Shown one piece after another: positions 7,639 to 17,490 of a stretch of DNA of 64,000 bases. Positions within the stretch are counted from its first letter, which is position 1; each line of letters begins with the position of its first letter. The position numbers and the translations under genes were made by a program. This stretch comes from JAEUPI01 sp046348365 (lineage in GTDB: Bacteria > Pseudomonadota > Gammaproteobacteria > Burkholderiales > Burkholderiaceae_C). Below the pieces are notes generated by a model. The model did not search any database. It saw only the letters and a program-made list of their open reading frames with translations, and was not told the DNA's origin. Location: contig JAXMEL010000003.1 in NCBI GenBank assembly GCA_046348365.1, positions 186,001-250,000 on the forward strand, read 5' to 3'.

Positions 7639-8784
7639 GTGAAGGCCTACGTCGTCGGTGGTGCGGTACGCGACGGTCTGCTCGGCCTGCCGGTGAACGA
7701 TCGCGACTGGGTCGTCGTCGGCGCGACGCCGCAGATGCTGATCGCGCAGGGCTACCGGCCGGTGGGGCGCGACTTCCCGGTCTTCCTGCATCCGGTGACT
7801 CACGAGGAGGTGGCGCTCGCGCGTACCGAGCGCAAGTCGGGCGCCGGATATCACGGCTTCGTCTTCCACGCCGCGCCCGAGGTCACGCTGGAGCAGGACC
7901 TCGCGCGCCGCGACCTGACGATCAACGCGATGGCGCTCGACCCCGACAGCGGGCAGATCATCGATCCGCACGGCGGGCAGCGCGACCTGCGCGAGCGCGT
8001 GCTGCGCCATGTGTCCGACGCCTTCGCCGAGGATCCGGTGCGCCTGCTGCGGCTGGCGCGATTCGCGGCGCGGTGGCCCGACTTCGCCGTCGCGCCGGAA
8101 ACCGCTGCGCTGCTGCGGCGGCTGGTGGAGTCGGGCGAAGTCGATGCGCTGGTGCCCGAGCGCGTGTGGCAGGAGGTGTCGCGCGGGCTGATGGAAATCG
8201 CACCGGTGCGCATGTTCGACGTGCTGGCCGACTGCGGCGCGCTCGCGCGCCTCGCGCCGGCGCTCGGCGCTCGGCTGAGCGCGCCGACGCGCGCGGCGCT
8301 CGACGCCGCTGCAGCTACGAAGCGACCGCTGCCCGAGCGCTTCGCGCTGTGCTGCCACGAGTCCGCGCTCGACGATGCCGCGGCCGTCTCGCGTGCAGCC
8401 GCGGTGTGCGAACGCTGGCGGGTGCCCGCCGACTGCCGCGAGCTGGCGCTGCTGCTGGCCCGCGAAGGCCCGGCCCTCGGCATCGCCGCGGCCGACGGCG
8501 CCGCGGCCTGGCTCACGCTGCTCGAACGCAGCGACGCGCTGCGCCGCCCGGAGCGCTTCGGCGCGCTGCTGCAGGCCTGGCTGCTGCTGGCGCCGGCGGG
8601 CAACGAAGCAGCGCGGAGCGCGCAATGCACGCGCTGGCGCGATGCGCTGGCGGCGGCCTCGGCCGTGACGGCCACGACGCTGCGAGCGGCGGAGCCCGAC
8701 GTGCCGGCCGAAGGCCCGGCGCTGGGCCGCGCGTTGCACCGCGCCCGCCGCGACGCGATCGAACGCGTGCTCGGCGTGGCGTGA
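7639..8784 (+). CDS. cca: CCA-adding tRNA nucleotidyltransferase with degenerate HD domain
   Basis: A 381-residue enzyme that adds CCA to tRNA 3' ends. The start is GTG at 7639, giving VKAYVVGGAVRDGLLG, which aligns with the N-terminus of class II enzymes; the reading frame is open far upstream but only inside slt. Visible motifs are GGAVRD, the DRDW metal-binding segment, ARTERKSG, RRDLTINAMA and RLLRLARFAARW. The C-terminal HD phosphohydrolase domain of the E. coli type enzyme is eroded: the first His segment is missing and the HD pair reads HE in RFALCCHESAL. The polymerase part looks intact. Confidence 0.92.
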   Translation: MKAYVVGGAVRDGLLGLPVNDRDWVVVGATPQMLIAQGYRPVGRDFPVFLHPVTHEEVALARTERKSGAGYHGFVFHAAPEVTLEQDLARRDLTINAMALDPDSGQIIDPHGGQRDLRERVLRHVSDAFAEDPVRLLRLARFAARWPDFAVAPETAALLRRLVESGEVDALVPERVWQEVSRGLMEIAPVRMFDVLADCGALARLAPALGARLSAPTRAALDAAAATKRPLPERFALCCHESALDDAAAVSRAAAVCERWRVPADCRELALLLAREGPALGIAAADGAAAWLTLLERSDALRRPERFGALLQAWLLLAPAGNEAARSAQCTRWRDALAAASAVTATTLRAAEPDVPAEGPALGRALHRARRDAIERVLGVA

Positions 8785-8792
8785 GCTGCGGC

Positions 8793-8984
8793 TCAGAACA
8801 GCAGGCCGACCCCCATCGCGATCAGGCTCAGCAGCACGCTGCTGGCCAGCGGCAGATAGACCTCGCGCCCGCCGATGCGGAAGCTGAAGTCGCCCGGCAG
8901 GCGGCCGAGGCCGATGCGCTCGAGCCAGCCGCGCAGGCCGTTGAAGATCAGGAACGCGAGCACGAAGACGATCAGCCAGCGCAT
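8793..8984 (-). CDS. DUF2905 small membrane protein
   Basis: A 63-residue protein with two membrane segments (LIVFVLAFLIFNGL and SSVLLSLIAMGVGLLF) around a conserved loop LGRLPGDFSFRIG. This is the DUF2905 family, of unknown function. It starts 2 bp after the stop of the MidA-like gene and is surely in the same transcript. Confidence 0.88.
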   Translation of the reverse strand: MRWLIVFVLAFLIFNGLRGWLERIGLGRLPGDFSFRIGGREVYLPLASSVLLSLIAMGVGLLF

Positions 8985-8986
8985 CG

Positions 8987-10087
8987 CTACAACCGGTGCG
9001 TGCGGTCGCCGCTGGCGAAGCCGACCGGTTCGAACACGCAGCCGCGGGCCAGCGCGATGACCTTGAAGAGTTCGCCCATCTCATGCTCGTCGACCAGCCG
9101 GTGCGCCGCCGCGCGCGCGCGCACGTCGGCAGCCTGCATGCGCTCGGCCAGGCCGAGGTTGAGCAGGAAGCGGCCCTGCGAGGTGTAGCCCAGCACCTCG
9201 AGCCCCGCCTCCTGCGCGGCCAGTGCGATGCCGGTGAAGTTCACGTGCGCGGTGATGTCCTTCTCGCCCACGTCGTCGAGTGGGTCGGTGTCGGCCCGGT
9301 GCGCGCGGTGGCACATCAGCGTGCCCGCGCTGCGCTGCGGGTGGTAGTACTCGGCCTCGGGAAAGCCGTAGTCGACGAAGAACGCCACGCCGCGATTCAG
9401 GTGCTGAGCCAGGCTCGCGATGAAGGCCTCGGCTTGGCGGTGGATTTCCACCACGGTGCCGGGCGCGAAGCCGTCTTCCACCGGCGGCCGCCGTGCGGTC
9501 GCGCGGTCCGCCCACGCGAGATGGCCATCGTGCGCCTCGACGCCGCGTTCGTGCCAGCGCTGGCCGTCCCAGGCCAGCAGCTGCACCGGCATCGCGTCGA
9601 GCACTTCGTTGCCGATGACCACGCCGTGCATCGCCTCGGGCCAGCGATCCAGCCATTGCACGCGCGAGCCGAAGCGCGCGAGCCGCTGCTGCTGGCGCTG
9701 GCGCAGGCTGCCGGAGAGATCGACGATTGCGTAGTCGATCGCGGCATCGTCGAGCGCATCGAGCAGCGATTCGGCCAGCGCGCCGCTGCCGGCACCGAAC
9801 TCGAAGATCGTGCGCGCCTCGCAGGCCTGCAGCGCCTGCCGTACCTGCACCGCGAGACACTGGCCGAACAGCGGTGAAAGCTCGGGCGCGGTGACGAAGT
9901 CGCTGCCCGAACCCGGCCACGCGCCGAACACCGGCTTGCCTTGCATGTAGTAGCCCAGGCCCGGCGCATACAGCGCCAGCGCCATGAAGCGGTCGAACGG
10001 CAACCAACCGCCGGCCGCTGCAATCTCCTGCTCGATCAGCGCCTGCAGGGGCGCCGATACACTGCTGCTTTGCTCGCTGGCCGGCAT
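8987..10087 (-). CDS. MidA/NDUFAF7-like SAM-dependent methyltransferase
   Basis: A 366-residue protein of the COG1565 (DUF185) family; mitochondrial NDUFAF7 methylates an arginine of complex I, but the bacterial substrates are not settled. Markers are WLPFDRFMALALYAPGLGYY near the N-terminus, the SAM-binding IFEFGAGSGALAE, VIGNEVLDAMPV, and FFVDYGFPEAEYYHPQR. The start at 10087 faces folM across only 18 bp, so the two promoters overlap. The DUF2905 gene follows directly. Confidence 0.9.
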   Translation of the reverse strand: MPASEQSSSVSAPLQALIEQEIAAAGGWLPFDRFMALALYAPGLGYYMQGKPVFGAWPGSGSDFVTAPELSPLFGQCLAVQVRQALQACEARTIFEFGAGSGALAESLLDALDDAAIDYAIVDLSGSLRQRQQQRLARFGSRVQWLDRWPEAMHGVVIGNEVLDAMPVQLLAWDGQRWHERGVEAHDGHLAWADRATARRPPVEDGFAPGTVVEIHRQAEAFIASLAQHLNRGVAFFVDYGFPEAEYYHPQRSAGTLMCHRAHRADTDPLDDVGEKDITAHVNFTGIALAAQEAGLEVLGYTSQGRFLLNLGLAERMQAADVRARAAAHRLVDEHEMGELFKVIALARGCVFEPVGFASGDRTHRL

Positions 10088-10105
10088 CGCCGCATTGTAG
10101 AAACC

Positions 10106-10885
10106 ATGTCTTCGCGCCCCCGTGTGCTGATCACCGGTGCGGCCCGCCGCATCGGCCGCGCGATCGCGCTCGAGCTGGCCGCTGCGGGCCACGACCTCGT
10201 GCTGCATGCGCGCACCTCGGCCGCCGAAGCGCAGGCACTGGCCGGCGAGTTGCGAGCCCTCGGCGCCACCGCCGACGTGGCGCTCGGCGACCTGGCCGAT
10301 CCCTCGGCCTGCACGGCCGTGTTCGCGCAGGCCACCGCCGAAGGCCGCGCGCTCGATGCACTGGTGAACAACGCCTCGCACTTCGGCTACGACGCGCTCG
10401 ACAGCTTCGACGTCGCCACGCTCGACGCGCACATGCACGTCAACGCCGCCGCGCCGCTGCTGCTGACGCGCGCGCTGCATGCCCACCTGCAGCAGCGCGG
10501 CGCGCGCGGCTGCGTGGTGAACATCCTCGACCAGAAACTCGCCAACCCGAACCCCGACTACCTGTCGTACACGCTGTCGAAGGCCGCGCTGGCCGCGACC
10601 ACGCGCTCGCTGGCCCTCGCGCTGGCGCCCGCGCTGCGCGCGTGCGCGGTGTCGCCCGGGGTGACGCTGCCCTCGGGCACCATGAGCGAGGCCGAGTTCG
10701 CGCAGGCGCAGCGCATGACGCCGCTGCAGCGCAGCTCGTCGCCGCAGGACGTGGCGCGCGCCGTGCGCTTCCTGCTCGAGTCGCCGGCGATCACCGGGGT
10801 CGAGCTGCTGGTCGACGGCGGCCAGCACCTGCAGACCCAGCCGCGCGACGTGATGTTCCTCGCGCGGGGCGCGAACCATGCATAG
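10106..10885 (+). CDS. folM: Pteridine reductase / dihydromonapterin reductase-like SDR
   Basis: A 259-residue short-chain dehydrogenase. The cofactor motif TGAARRIG near residue 10 is the TGxxxRxG form of pteridine reductases (PTR1, FolM) that use NADPH, unlike the usual TGxxxGxG. NNAS and the catalytic Tyr-x3-Lys in DYLSYTLSKAAL are present. Its overlap with folB supports a role in pterin/folate metabolism. The gene name is by family resemblance. Confidence 0.85.
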   Translation: MSSRPRVLITGAARRIGRAIALELAAAGHDLVLHARTSAAEAQALAGELRALGATADVALGDLADPSACTAVFAQATAEGRALDALVNNASHFGYDALDSFDVATLDAHMHVNAAAPLLLTRALHAHLQQRGARGCVVNILDQKLANPNPDYLSYTLSKAALAATTRSLALALAPALRACAVSPGVTLPSGTMSEAEFAQAQRMTPLQRSSSPQDVARAVRFLLESPAITGVELLVDGGQHLQTQPRDVMFLARGANHA

Positions 10886-11288
10886 CCTGCTGCTGCAGCC
10901 GAGCTTGCGCGACTGCCGTCGCCTGTTCCTGCGCGACTACGAGGTGCGCATCAACATCGGCGTGCACGAGCACGAGAAGCGCGCCGAGCAGCGCGTGCTG
11001 ATCAACGTCGACCTGTTCGTCCCGCTCGCCGACTCGACGCCGCGCCACGACAAGCTCGCCGAGGTGGTGGACTACGACTTCATCCGCCGCACCATCGCCG
11101 AACGCGTGGCGCAGGGCCACATCCACCTGCAGGAGACGCTGGTCGACGACGTGCTGCGCGCCATGCTCGCGCATCCGCTGGTGCGCGCCGCGCGCGTGTC
11201 GACCGAGAAGCCCGATGTCTACGCCGACTGCGCCGCCGTGGGTGTCGAGGTCTTCGGCATCAAGGGCGACAATCGCGCCACGCCATGA
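10878..11288 (+). CDS. folB: Dihydroneopterin aldolase
   Basis: A 136-residue FolB, which makes 6-hydroxymethyl-dihydropterin for folate synthesis. The family pattern is LFLRDYEVRINIGVHEHEK, then RVLINVDLFV and VVDYDFIRR, with the catalytic Lys expected in the C-terminal VSTEKPDVY segment. The start overlaps the end of folM by 8 bases and the stop overlaps ttcA by ATGA, so the three genes are translationally coupled. Confidence 0.93.
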   Translation: MHSLLLQPSLRDCRRLFLRDYEVRINIGVHEHEKRAEQRVLINVDLFVPLADSTPRHDKLAEVVDYDFIRRTIAERVAQGHIHLQETLVDDVLRAMLAHPLVRAARVSTEKPDVYADCAAVGVEVFGIKGDNRATP

Positions 11289-12232
11289 ACACGCTCACCG
11301 ACCCCGGGCTCGCCGCCGACGCCGATGCCGGCGCGCGCAAGCGCGCCTTCGAGACCAACAAGCTTGCCAAGCGGCTGCACCGCCAGGTCGGCCAGGCAAT
11401 CGCCGACTTCGCGATGATCGGCCCCGGCGACAAGGTGATGGTGTGCCTGTCGGGCGGCAAGGACAGCCACGCGCTGCTCGACATCCTGCTCGGCCTGCGC
11501 GAGCGCGCGCCGGTGCCGTTCGAGATCGTCGCGGTCAACCTCGACCAGAAGCAGCCCGGATTCCCCGAGCACGTGCTGCCGGATTACCTGCGCTCGCGCG
11601 GCGTGCCGTTTCGCATCGAGCAGCAAGACACCTACTCGATCGTCAAGCGCCTGGTCCCCGAGGGCCAGACGATGTGCTCGCTGTGCTCGCGCCTGCGCCG
11701 CGGCATCCTCTACCGCGTGGCGAGCGAACTCGGCGCCACGCGCATCGCGCTCGGCCACCACCGCGACGACATGGTGGCCACGCTGCTGATGAACATGTTC
11801 TTCGGCGCGCGGCTGAAGGGCATGCCGCCCAAGCTGGTCAGCGACGACGGGCGCCACGTGGTGATCCGCCCGCTGGCCTACGTGGCCGAGGACGACCTCG
11901 CCCGCTGGGCCGAGCACCGGCGGTTCCCGATCATCCCGTGCGCGCTGTGCGGCAGCCAGGAGAACCTGCAGCGCGTGCAGGTGCGCAAGATGATGCGCGA
12001 GTGGGAGCGGCAGTACCCCGGCCGCATCGACAACATGGCCGGTTCGATGAGCCGCGTCACGCTGTCGCACCTGATGGACCGGAACCTCTACCCGTTCACC
12101 ACGCTCGAACCCACCGGTCGGGCCGATCCGGCGGGAGACAAGGCTTTCGACGACGACAGCGAGGCGTGCGACACGCCCGCGCCGCGTGGAATGCCGATGA
12201 AACCGATGCCGCGCGATGGCCGCGACGCTTGA
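11285..12232 (+). CDS. ttcA: tRNA 2-thiocytidine(32) synthetase TtcA
   Basis: A 315-residue PP-loop ATPase that thiolates C32 of certain tRNAs with an Fe-S cluster. The PP-loop SGGKDS is at residues 56-61. The cluster ligands are C131 and C134 (CSLC) and C222 (in PCALCGSQ), matching the three cysteines known to be essential in E. coli TtcA. The C-terminal 30 residues are a low-complexity tail. It overlaps folB by four bases. Confidence 0.95.
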   Translation: MNTLTDPGLAADADAGARKRAFETNKLAKRLHRQVGQAIADFAMIGPGDKVMVCLSGGKDSHALLDILLGLRERAPVPFEIVAVNLDQKQPGFPEHVLPDYLRSRGVPFRIEQQDTYSIVKRLVPEGQTMCSLCSRLRRGILYRVASELGATRIALGHHRDDMVATLLMNMFFGARLKGMPPKLVSDDGRHVVIRPLAYVAEDDLARWAEHRRFPIIPCALCGSQENLQRVQVRKMMREWERQYPGRIDNMAGSMSRVTLSHLMDRNLYPFTTLEPTGRADPAGDKAFDDDSEACDTPAPRGMPMKPMPRDGRDA

Positions 12233-12245
12233 TGCGAGGTGCACG

Positions 12246-12851
12246 ATGAGACTGCCCCATGCCGCTGCCGCACTGTTGTGCGCGGCCCTGCTCGCCGGTT
12301 GCGCAGGCATGACGACGCTGCAGGCCGAGATCACCACCTATGGCGAGTGGCCGGCCCAGCGCGCGCCGGGAAGCTACGCGTTCGACCGCCTGCCCTCGCA
12401 GCAGGCGCGCGCCGACGTGCAGCAGCGCCTCGAGGATGCCGCGCACCGCGCGCTGCAGGGCGCCGGCTTCGTTGCGGCAGCGCCGGGCGCGACGCCCGAC
12501 GTGCTGGTGCAGGTGGGCGCGCGCGTGACGCGCACCGACTACGTGGCCTGGGACGATCCGCTGTGGTGGCGCGGCGGCTTCGGCTACTGGCGGCCGCGGC
12601 CGTGGCCCGGCCCGTACTGGGGCTACGCGCCGTACACGCAGTCGCGCTTCGACCGCGAGGTGGCGCTGCTGATCCGCGACCGCGCGAGCGGCACGCCGCT
12701 GTACGAGGCGCGCGCCAGCAGCGACGGCTATTCGTCGGGCGGCGCCGAGACGCTGGAGGCGATGTACCGCGCCGCGATGGCCGACTTCCCGCGCAGCGGC
12801 GTCAACCCGCGCAGCGTGTCGGTGCCGCTGAAGGCGGCGTCGGCGCCCTGA
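12246..12851 (+). CDS. DUF4136 lipoprotein
   Basis: A 201-residue lipoprotein. The start at 12246 follows a GAGGTG ribosome site and gives a signal peptide ending in the lipobox LLAGC. The rest matches DUF4136: YAFDRLPSQQ, then a long amphipathic helix, PDVLVQVGARV, and a Trp/Tyr/Pro-rich central patch, then REVALLIRDRASGTPLYEARA. Function unknown, probably attached to a membrane facing the periplasm. It converges with the DUF6279 gene, 7 bp apart. Confidence 0.85.
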   Translation: MRLPHAAAALLCAALLAGCAGMTTLQAEITTYGEWPAQRAPGSYAFDRLPSQQARADVQQRLEDAAHRALQGAGFVAAAPGATPDVLVQVGARVTRTDYVAWDDPLWWRGGFGYWRPRPWPGPYWGYAPYTQSRFDREVALLIRDRASGTPLYEARASSDGYSSGGAETLEAMYRAAMADFPRSGVNPRSVSVPLKAASAP

Positions 12852-12858
12852 GGCGCGG

Positions 12859-13729
12859 TCAGGGCCGCTGCGCAGACAGTGCCCGCACGTCGTCCTCCCA
12901 GCCCTTGAGCTTCTCCACGGCGCGCCGGCGCTGCTCCGGCGAGGTGCTGTTGTGCAGCTGCGCCGCGAAGCGGCAGTTGTAGTCGGTGAGCTGCTGCAGG
13001 TAGGCCCGGTAGGCCGGACGCGGCGAGGTCGCCGCATGCGCGGCGAACACACGCAGTGCCGCCTGGGTGCGGCCGGCGTCGGCGGCGTCGGCAACGAGGC
13101 CGCGCAGGGTCTGCACGATCTCGCGCTGGCGCTCCTGCCGTTCGGCGAACCAGGCCTGCGCATCGAACGGTGACGCGGCCATCGCCTGTGCCACCTGCGC
13201 GCGCTGCGCGTCGTCGAGCCGGCCGTAGAGCAGCTCGGCGCGCGACACGGTGCGCTTGATCGAGGCCTCCAGCCGGTCGGCGCGCGAGGCCTGCAGGAAG
13301 TCGCCGCGGAAGTCGTCGTCGCCCTTCTGGTAGCGGCGCTCCACGTGGGCCACCTGCTCCGGCTTCAGCGTGCGCACCAGGTCGGCCAGCGCGGGCACGC
13401 CGTGGTCGAAGGCTATGGCGGCGCGCTGGCGCAACTCGCCCCACCAGCGGCAGGCCTGCTCGGCCGTGGCCTGGCCGGCCACGTCCTGCTGCGCCCGCGC
13501 GAGCAGCGCCGCGTACTCCGGCAGCTGGTCGCCCCGGTGCCAGGCCAGCCAGTCGGCCACCGAGGCGCGTACCAGCGGCGTCTGCTGATCGTTGAAGTCG
13601 AAGTAGCCGTCGAGCCACCAGTACATCAGGTCCGGCGCCTGGTTGTAGGCCAGCCGCAGCGCACTGCAGCCGGCCAGCAGCGTCAGGCACGCCGCGATAA
13701 TCCAGACTTTGAGGCGGAAGAAGACGGAC

Positions 13730-13731
<2 letters not shown>
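12859..13731 (-). CDS. DUF6279 family lipoprotein
   Basis: A 290-residue lipoprotein whose signal peptide ends LTLLAGC. The mature N-terminus SALRLAYNQAPDLMYWWLDGYFDF is the DUF6279 hallmark; the remainder is helical. The start chosen (13731) gives MSVFFRLKVWII. Two more in-frame ATGs lie 12 and 21 bases upstream and would only lengthen the signal peptide; none has a strong ribosome site. The start codon overlaps that of glmU on the opposite strand by two bases. Function unknown. Confidence 0.83.
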
Positions 13732-15077
<1,346 letters not shown>

Positions 15078-15094
<17 letters not shown>

Positions 15095-15950
15095 GTCCGC
15101 GCGCAGTGTCGCCCACTGCGGGCGACACTGCGGCTGACGAAGGACCGAGCGCGTCTCGCGCGTGAGGGCTGAGCTCCTGCGAGTTCGGCAGCTGTGCCGC
15201 GGCGAGGCACAGATCGGCCCATGAGCGTGCCTTCTCGGCCGGACTGCGCAGCAGATAGGCCGGGTGGTAGGTGACCACCACCGGGCGCTCGCGATAGCGG
15301 TGCACGCGCCCGCGCAGGCGGCCGATCGGCTCGCTGCTGGCCAGCAGCATCTGCACCGCGAAACGCCCCATCGCGAGGATCAGCTTCGGGTTCACGAGTT
15401 CGATCTGCCGCTGCAGGAACGCGCCGCACAGCGCCAGTTCCTCGGGCTCGGGGTTGCGGTTGCGCGGCGGCCGGCATTTGAGCGTGTTGGCGATGAACAC
15501 CTGGCGCTCCGGCCCGGCCTCGCCGCGCGTGAGGCCCAGCGCCTGCAGCATGCGGTCGAGCAGCTCGCCGGCCGGCCCCACGAAGGGCTCGCCGAGCCGG
15601 TCTTCCTGCTCGCCCGGCGCCTCGCCGACGATCATCCAGTGCGCCTGCGGATGGCCGACGCCGAACACCGTGTGGCGCCGGCCCTCGCAGAGCTTGCAGG
15701 CGCGGCACGATGCAACGCGCTCGCGCAGCGCGGTCCAGTCGAGCGCGGCGATCTCGCGTGCGCGTGCGTCGCGGTCGGCCACGGCGTCGACGCCCGCCTG
15801 GGCAGCCGGCGGCGCCACCGCGGCGCGCACCGGGCCGGCGGTGCGCGCTGTCGCGGCGGCCGCGGCGGAGTCCGCTGGCGTCTGCGGCGGCGCCCACAGC
15901 GTCAGGCCCATCGCCTGCAACATCGCACGCTGCCGCTCGCTCCAGCGCAT
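15078..15950 (-). CDS. Family 4-like (Fe-S) uracil-DNA glycosylase
   Basis: A 290-residue uracil-DNA glycosylase. Motif A is GEAPGEQEDRLGEPFVGPAG (residues 109-128) and motif B is the YHPAYLLR at about 228. Cysteines at 85, 88, 159 and 175 are placed as the [4Fe-4S] ligands of family 4 enzymes. An Ala-rich N-terminal extension of about 65 residues precedes the domain. Its ATG overlaps the rimI stop (TGATG), so it is coupled to rimI. The last 30 residues are encoded across an inverted repeat and the end of glmU, and look non-conserved. Confidence 0.92.
15102..15132. terminator. 13-bp stem hairpin between glmU and UDG gene
   Basis: A perfect inverted repeat, CGCAGTGTCGCCC (15102-15114) pairing with 15120-15132 around a 5-nt loop, begins 8 bases after the glmU stop. 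It has no U tract on the glmU side. It lies inside the last codons of the UDG gene, so any termination of UDG transcripts there would occur before the stop codon is transcribed or just after. Confidence 0.5.
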
Positions 15951-16423
15951 CACGCTCGGTCTCCGAGATCCAGGCTCATCACGATCGCATTCTCGCGGCC
16001 GTTCGGGCCGGCCGGGTAGTAGCCGCGTCGCAGCCCCATGTCGTGAAAGCCGTAGCGCCGGTACAGGCTCTGCGCGCGCTGGTTGCTCTCGCGCACCTCG
16101 AGCCACAGGCGGGCCGCACCGCGCTCGCGGCTCCAGCGCACCAGCTCGTCGAGCAACGCGCGGCCGTGCCCCTGGTGCTGGTGCTCGGGCGCGACGGTGA
16201 GGTTCAGCAGGTGGGTCTCGTCGACCCCGGCCATCGCGACGAAGTAGCCGAGCCAGCGCCCTTGGCCGTCGACGCGCTTGCTCATGCGATAGCCGGCGGC
16301 GAGCGAGTCGATGAAGTTGCCCTTGGTCCAGGGAAACGGATAGGCCGCGGCTTCGATCGCCATCAGCGTGTCGAGGTCGTGCAGATGGATCGGCAGCAGG
16401 CGGATGCCCGGGTCGGCCTTCAT
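15950..16423 (-). CDS. rimI: Ribosomal-protein-alanine N-acetyltransferase
   Basis: A 157-residue GNAT enzyme that acetylates the N-terminal Ala of ribosomal protein S18. It has LMAIEAAAYPFPWTKGNF, the acetyl-CoA motif VAPEHQHQGHGRALL, and the C-terminal LWLEVRESNQRAQSLYRRYGF. It lies between tsaB (ATGA overlap) and the UDG gene (TGATG overlap), the usual tsaB-rimI pairing. Confidence 0.94.
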   Translation of the reverse strand: MKADPGIRLLPIHLHDLDTLMAIEAAAYPFPWTKGNFIDSLAAGYRMSKRVDGQGRWLGYFVAMAGVDETHLLNLTVAPEHQHQGHGRALLDELVRWSRERGAARLWLEVRESNQRAQSLYRRYGFHDMGLRRGYYPAGPNGRENAIVMSLDLGDRA

Positions 16424-17145
16424 CGCGACGGCGCGGGCCGCGACGCGGCAGCGGCAGCGCGTTCGGCACTGGTCAGCGCCACCTTGTCGCGCAGGTAGAT
16501 CGGCAGCGCCTGCGTGGCCGGCACCGCCGCGCCGAGCTGCCATTGCCGGCGCGCCACGGCCAGCAGCGCACGCGCTCGATCCCGCTCGATCGCCACGCGC
16601 AGCGCTTGGCCCAGCGGCAGCCTGTCGCCGAACGCGTTGATCGCGCTGCCCGCCACGCAGAGCGGCGGCGCGTCGGCCCAGCGCCGGGCCAGCGCGTCGA
16701 GCGTCCATAGCGCCGGCGCGTCGCGCGGCTGCCAGCGCTCGGCCGCCCACTCGTATCGCGCGGCATAGACCTCGTCCATGCGCGCGTCCATCGCCACCCA
16801 CAGGGCATCGGCGCGCTCGCCGAGCTGCGCGCGCGCGTCCTCGGCCACGACCATCAGGCTGTCGACGGGCAGCACCGGGCGCTGCAGGCCGAACGCGAAG
16901 CCCTGTGCCACCGCGCAGGCGCTGCGCAATCCGGTGAAGGCACCGGGGCCGGCACCGAAGCCGATCGCATCGAGCGCCGCAGGGGCCAACCCGGCTCGAG
17001 CGAGCAACTCGAGCACGCAGGGCACCAGCCGCGACGACGCGCGGGCACCGCCGGCCTCGGTGGCGAACCATTCGCGCGCGCCGTCGGCCAGCGCGACCGC
17101 CAGCACCTCGGTCGACGTGTCCAGCGCGAGCAGCCGCGGCCCCAT
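16420..17145 (-). CDS. tsaB: tRNA t6A synthesis protein TsaB
   Basis: A 241-residue ASKHA-fold protein that partners TsaD and TsaE in making N6-threonylcarbamoyl-A37 of ANN-decoding tRNAs. The start MGPRLLALDTSTEVLAVAL, the GFGAGPGAFTGLRSA motif and the LPVDSLMVVAEDA segment identify TsaB. It is the first gene of tsaB-rimI-UDG, and the enzyme for the preceding step (Sua5) is encoded near 19 kb. Confidence 0.95.
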   Translation of the reverse strand: MGPRLLALDTSTEVLAVALADGAREWFATEAGGARASSRLVPCVLELLARAGLAPAALDAIGFGAGPGAFTGLRSACAVAQGFAFGLQRPVLPVDSLMVVAEDARAQLGERADALWVAMDARMDEVYAARYEWAAERWQPRDAPALWTLDALARRWADAPPLCVAGSAINAFGDRLPLGQALRVAIERDRARALLAVARRQWQLGAAVPATQALPIYLRDKVALTSAERAAAAASRPAPSR

Positions 17146-17214
17146 GAGGGGCGCCAGTGTAGCCGTGCGATCATCGCGCGGCCCCGCGCGTCGAGCGGGT
17201 CGCGCGAAGCTTTC

Positions 17215-17490
17215 ATGGCCCTGGACGTGTCTTCCGAGCTGGTCGGCTACGTGGCCGCCACGCTGACCACCGCATCGTTCGTGCCGCAGGTCTGGCACAG
17301 CCTGCGCTCGCGCAACTTCGCCGGGCTGTCGCTGCGCATGTACGGCATGTTCGCCGGCGGCGTGGCGCTGTGGCTGGTCTACGGGCTGATGATCCGGCAG
17401 TGGCCGATCGTGATCGCCAACGCGGTGACGCTGGCGCTGGCGGGCACGATCCTGGTGATGGCGCTGCGCTCGCGCGCCGGCACGCGCTAG
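17215..17490 (+). CDS. SemiSWEET-type PQ-loop transporter
   Basis: A 91-residue protein with three membrane helices, matching the three-helix SemiSWEET unit that dimerises to carry small sugars. The PQ-loop motif is in TTASFVPQVWHSLRSRN, followed by GLSLRMYGMF and the second and third helices. Substrate not known. It is divergent from tsaB, and its stop overlaps the stop of the SGNH gene in the sequence CTAG. Confidence 0.88.
   Translation: MALDVSSELVGYVAATLTTASFVPQVWHSLRSRNFAGLSLRMYGMFAGGVALWLVYGLMIRQWPIVIANAVTLALAGTILVMALRSRAGTR

Noticed and set aside
5800..8784. A 994-codon plus-strand frame running into cca
   Set aside because: Only the part from 7639 is protein-like (Cca). The upstream part is a shadow frame of slt, rich in Arg and Ala.
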